From: Burkholderiales bacterium | GTDB taxonomy: Bacteria; Pseudomonadota; Gammaproteobacteria; Burkholderiales; Casimicrobiaceae | Assembly (NCBI GenBank): GCA_905339295.1 | Contig: CAJPFI010000035.1 | Coordinates: 1 to 64,000, forward strand | DNA: 64,000 bases | Reading direction: 5' to 3' | Shown: piece by piece, positions 62,003-64,000 of the stretch | Position numbering within the stretch: position 1 is the stretch's first letter | How the letters are laid out: each line of letters begins with the position of its first letter | Translations under genes and position numbers: made by a program | The notes under the pieces: generated by a model | The model's input: the letters and a program-made list of their open reading frames with translations, nothing else | What the model was told of the DNA's origin: nothing | Databases searched by the model: none

Positions 62003-63190
62003 ATGGCCACTCCCAGCGCAACGCTTCCCCGCGCGGCCGCGCCGCGCGAGATCCCGCACGACGTCTCGCCCGGCCTCTGGACGCTCGCGTGGCGCAGGCT
62101 TTCCGCCGACCGGGTGGGCATGGTGTCGCTCGCGATCGTCGTCGCGTTCGTCGTGCTGATGATCCTGTCGGGCACCGGCCTGGTCGCGAAGGACTGGGCG
62201 CGCGAGGTCGGCGTCAACTACGCGCCGCCGTCGTTCGTCGGCGCCGACGTCGAGGCCGGCGCGCCGGCGGCGCCCGCGGCGCCCGCGGCGAGCGTGTCCG
62301 CGGGCGACTGGCAGTCGTCGATCGTCGACCCGCTCGCCGACGTGATCGCCGAGCTGAAGGGCACGAAGCGCGCGGCCGCGCCCGGCGCCGCGCCGGCCGA
62401 GGGCGGGAGCGTCGACCCGCTGGCCGACGTGATGGCCGACATCCGCGCGGGCAAGGCCGCGGAGACGGCGGCCCCCGCGACCGCGGACGTCCGCAGCGCG
62501 ACGCTTCCGTTCGGCGGCGACAAGTGGGGCCGCGACGTGGTCGCGAAGACGATCAAGGGCTCGGAGACGTCGATCTTCGTCGGCATCGCGGCGGCGCTGG
62601 TCGCCACCGCGCTCGGCACGCTGTTCGGCGCGGTGGCCGGCTACTACGGCCGCTGGGTCGACGACGCGTTCAACTGGTTCTACTCGGTGTTCAACTCGAT
62701 CCCGTACCTGCTGCTGATCCTCGCGTTCGCCGCGGTGCTGCAGCAGAAGGGGATGCTCACGATCATCCTGATCCTCGGCCTCACCGGCTGGACCGGCGTG
62801 TTCCGGCTGATCCGCGCCGAGTACCTGAAGCACAAGTCGCGCGAGTACGTGCAGGCCGCCGACGCGATCGGCGCGTCGAACGCGCGCCGGATGTTCGTGC
62901 ACATCTTCCCGAACGTGTCGCACGTCGTGCTGGTGCAGCTCTCGATCCTGGTCGTCGGCTTCATCAAGGCCGAGGTGATCCTGTCGTTCCTCGGCTTCGG
63001 CGTGCCGGTCGACGTCGTCTCGTGGGGATCGATGCTGAACGAGGCGCAGAACGAGCTGATCCTCGGCAAGTGGTGGCAGCTCGTCGCCGCGACGGTCGCG
63101 ATGGCGACGCTCGTCACCGCGTTCTCGCTGTTCACCGACGCGCTGCGCGACGCGCTCGACCCGAAGCTCAAGGGGCTGAAAGGGCACTGA
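62003..63190 (+). CDS. Peptide ABC transporter permease (DppC/YejE-like) with a periplasmic insertion
   Basis: Permease of 395 residues, longer than typical DppC (about 300). After membrane segment 1 (about 39-60) an Ala/Pro-rich insertion of about 90 residues contains two similar motifs, [13 protein letters not shown] and [14 protein letters not shown]. The rest is normal: [54 protein letters not shown] and the coupling loop [31 protein letters not shown] precedes ATG. Confidence 0.92.
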   Translation: MATPSATLPRAAAPREIPHDVSPGLWTLAWRRLSADRVGMVSLAIVVAFVVLMILSGTGLVAKDWAREVGVNYAPPSFVGADVEAGAPAAPAAPAASVSAGDWQSSIVDPLADVIAELKGTKRAAAPGAAPAEGGSVDPLADVMADIRAGKAAETAAPATADVRSATLPFGGDKWGRDVVAKTIKGSETSIFVGIAAALVATALGTLFGAVAGYYGRWVDDAFNWFYSVFNSIPYLLLILAFAAVLQQKGMLTIILILGLTGWTGVFRLIRAEYLKHKSREYVQAADAIGASNARRMFVHIFPNVSHVVLVQLSILVVGFIKAEVILSFLGFGVPVDVVSWGSMLNEAQNELILGKWWQLVAATVAMATLVTAFSLFTDALRDALDPKLKGLKGH

Positions 63191-63192
63191 CG

Positions 63193-64000
63193 ATGCAAAG
63201 GGACTCCGCGCCCGCCGGCGGCGAGCCGCTGATCCAGGTTCGCGACCTGCGCATCTCGTTCCGCCTCGGCGGCGACGCGACGTTCGACGCGGTGAAGGGC
63301 GTCTCGTTCGACATCCCGAACGACAGCACGGTGGCGCTGGTCGGCGAGTCGGGCTCGGGCAAGAGCGTGACGGCGCTCGCGATCCTGGGCCTGCTGCCGC
63401 CCGAGAACTCGATCGTCGATCCGCGCAGCCGGATCCTGTACGGCGGGCGCAACCTCGTCGGCCTGTCGGGCCGGGCGATGCGCGACCTGCGCGGCGCCGA
63501 CATCTCGATGATCTTCCAGGAGCCGATGACGTCGCTCAATCCGGTGTTTCCGGTCGGCTACCAGCTCTGCGAGGTGCTCAAGCTCCACCGCGGCCTCGGC
63601 CAGCGCGCGGCGCGCAAGCGCGCGGTCGAGCTCCTGGACGAGGTCGGCATCCCCGAGCCGCAGCGGCGCATCGACGCGTACCCCTCGCAGCTGTCCGGCG
63701 GCCAGCAGCAGCGCGTGATGATCGCGATGGCGATCGCGTGCGAGCCCAAGCTCCTGATCGCCGACGAGCCGACGACGGCGCTCGACGTCACGATCCAGAA
63801 GCAGATCCTCGACCTCGTCGCCGAACTGCAGAAGCGCCACCGGATGAGCGTGCTGTTCATCACGCACGACCTCGCGGTGGTCGGCGAGATCGCCGACCGC
63901 GTCGTCGTGATGCGCGAAGGCGAGATCCGCGAGCAGGGGAGCGCGAAGGAGGTGTTCGAGTCTCCGCGCGACTCGTACACGAAGGCGCTGCTGCAGTGCC
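63193..64000 (+). CDS. Peptide ABC transporter ATPase (partial, cut by window end)
   Basis: The first 269 codons of a DppD/YejF-like ATPase. Walker [10 protein letters not shown]-loop [16 protein letters not shown], signature [16 protein letters not shown], Walker [15 protein letters not shown] and [16 protein letters not shown] are seen. The frame is open at the last base, so it could end soon (DppD) or continue into a second domain (YejF/GsiA type). The start is two bases after the permease stop. Confidence 0.92.
   Translation, partial: MQRDSAPAGGEPLIQVRDLRISFRLGGDATFDAVKGVSFDIPNDSTVALVGESGSGKSVTALAILGLLPPENSIVDPRSRILYGGRNLVGLSGRAMRDLRGADISMIFQEPMTSLNPVFPVGYQLCEVLKLHRGLGQRAARKRAVELLDEVGIPEPQRRIDAYPSQLSGGQQQRVMIAMAIACEPKLLIADEPTTALDVTIQKQILDLVAELQKRHRMSVLFITHDLAVVGEIADRVVVMREGEIREQGSAKEVFESPRDSYTKALLQC

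Overview
The window is high-GC chromosomal DNA of a betaproteobacterium, probably in or near the Burkholderiales or Rhodocyclales. The main evidence is a complete phaCAB operon with phaR and phasin, the rluD-pgeF/bamD gene order, recJ beside an RpfE-type gene, and LolDE. No rRNA or tRNA gene was seen, so the genus is open. Genes are densely packed, often with 4-base ATGA or GTGA overlaps.

Left edge (1-3257): the proximal end of a sedentary chromosomal integron. A full-length IntI integrase reads rightward, and two gene cassettes lie on its left on the minus strand. Their boundaries are fixed by core sites and by complementarity between each cassette start and its own attC R'' box. Cassette 1 carries a tiny cysteine-rich protein gene overlapping an exported alpha/beta hydrolase. 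Cassette 2 encodes an unknown protein. The array continues off the left edge.

3286-15486: two small conserved genes (DUF2277, DUF805), then a minus-strand purine cluster: xdhA, xdhB, xdhC, and a BMP-type nucleoside ABC transporter (ATPase, two permeases, lipoprotein-like binding protein). A GntR/FCD regulator is divergent, with a perfect palindrome in the shared promoter gap. Two families of palindromic repeats sit in the gaps of this cluster.

15960-34615: an MCE/Mla-type lipid transporter with its auxiliary lipoprotein; rimO; the polyhydroxybutyrate module (phaR, phaP, phaC-phaA-phaB); a ZIP metal transporter; pgeF-rluD and bamD; a DinG-like Fe-S helicase; a small exported protein; a second repeat array; and a second acetoacetyl-CoA reductase-like SDR. 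A shared 16-bp motif, TTGTGCNNYGCANCAA, flanks the phaP promoter and recurs upstream of this SDR, so it is a candidate PhaR operator.

34938-47104: recJ, an RpfE-type gene, lolE-lolD, then an IclR-regulated cluster (NMT1-type ABC transporter, cupin, divergent DapA-like aldolase), and a large exported gametolysin-type zinc protease. A 754-bp gap with an AT-rich core follows.

47859-55837: a nine-gene V/A-type ATPase operon, G?-C?-I-K-F-E-A-B-D, uncommon in this lineage. 55977-64000: an AlkA-type DNA glycosylase, a DUF2062 protein, and an oligopeptide (Yej/Dpp-like) ABC operon with two tandem paralogous binding proteins, cut by the right edge inside its ATPase gene.
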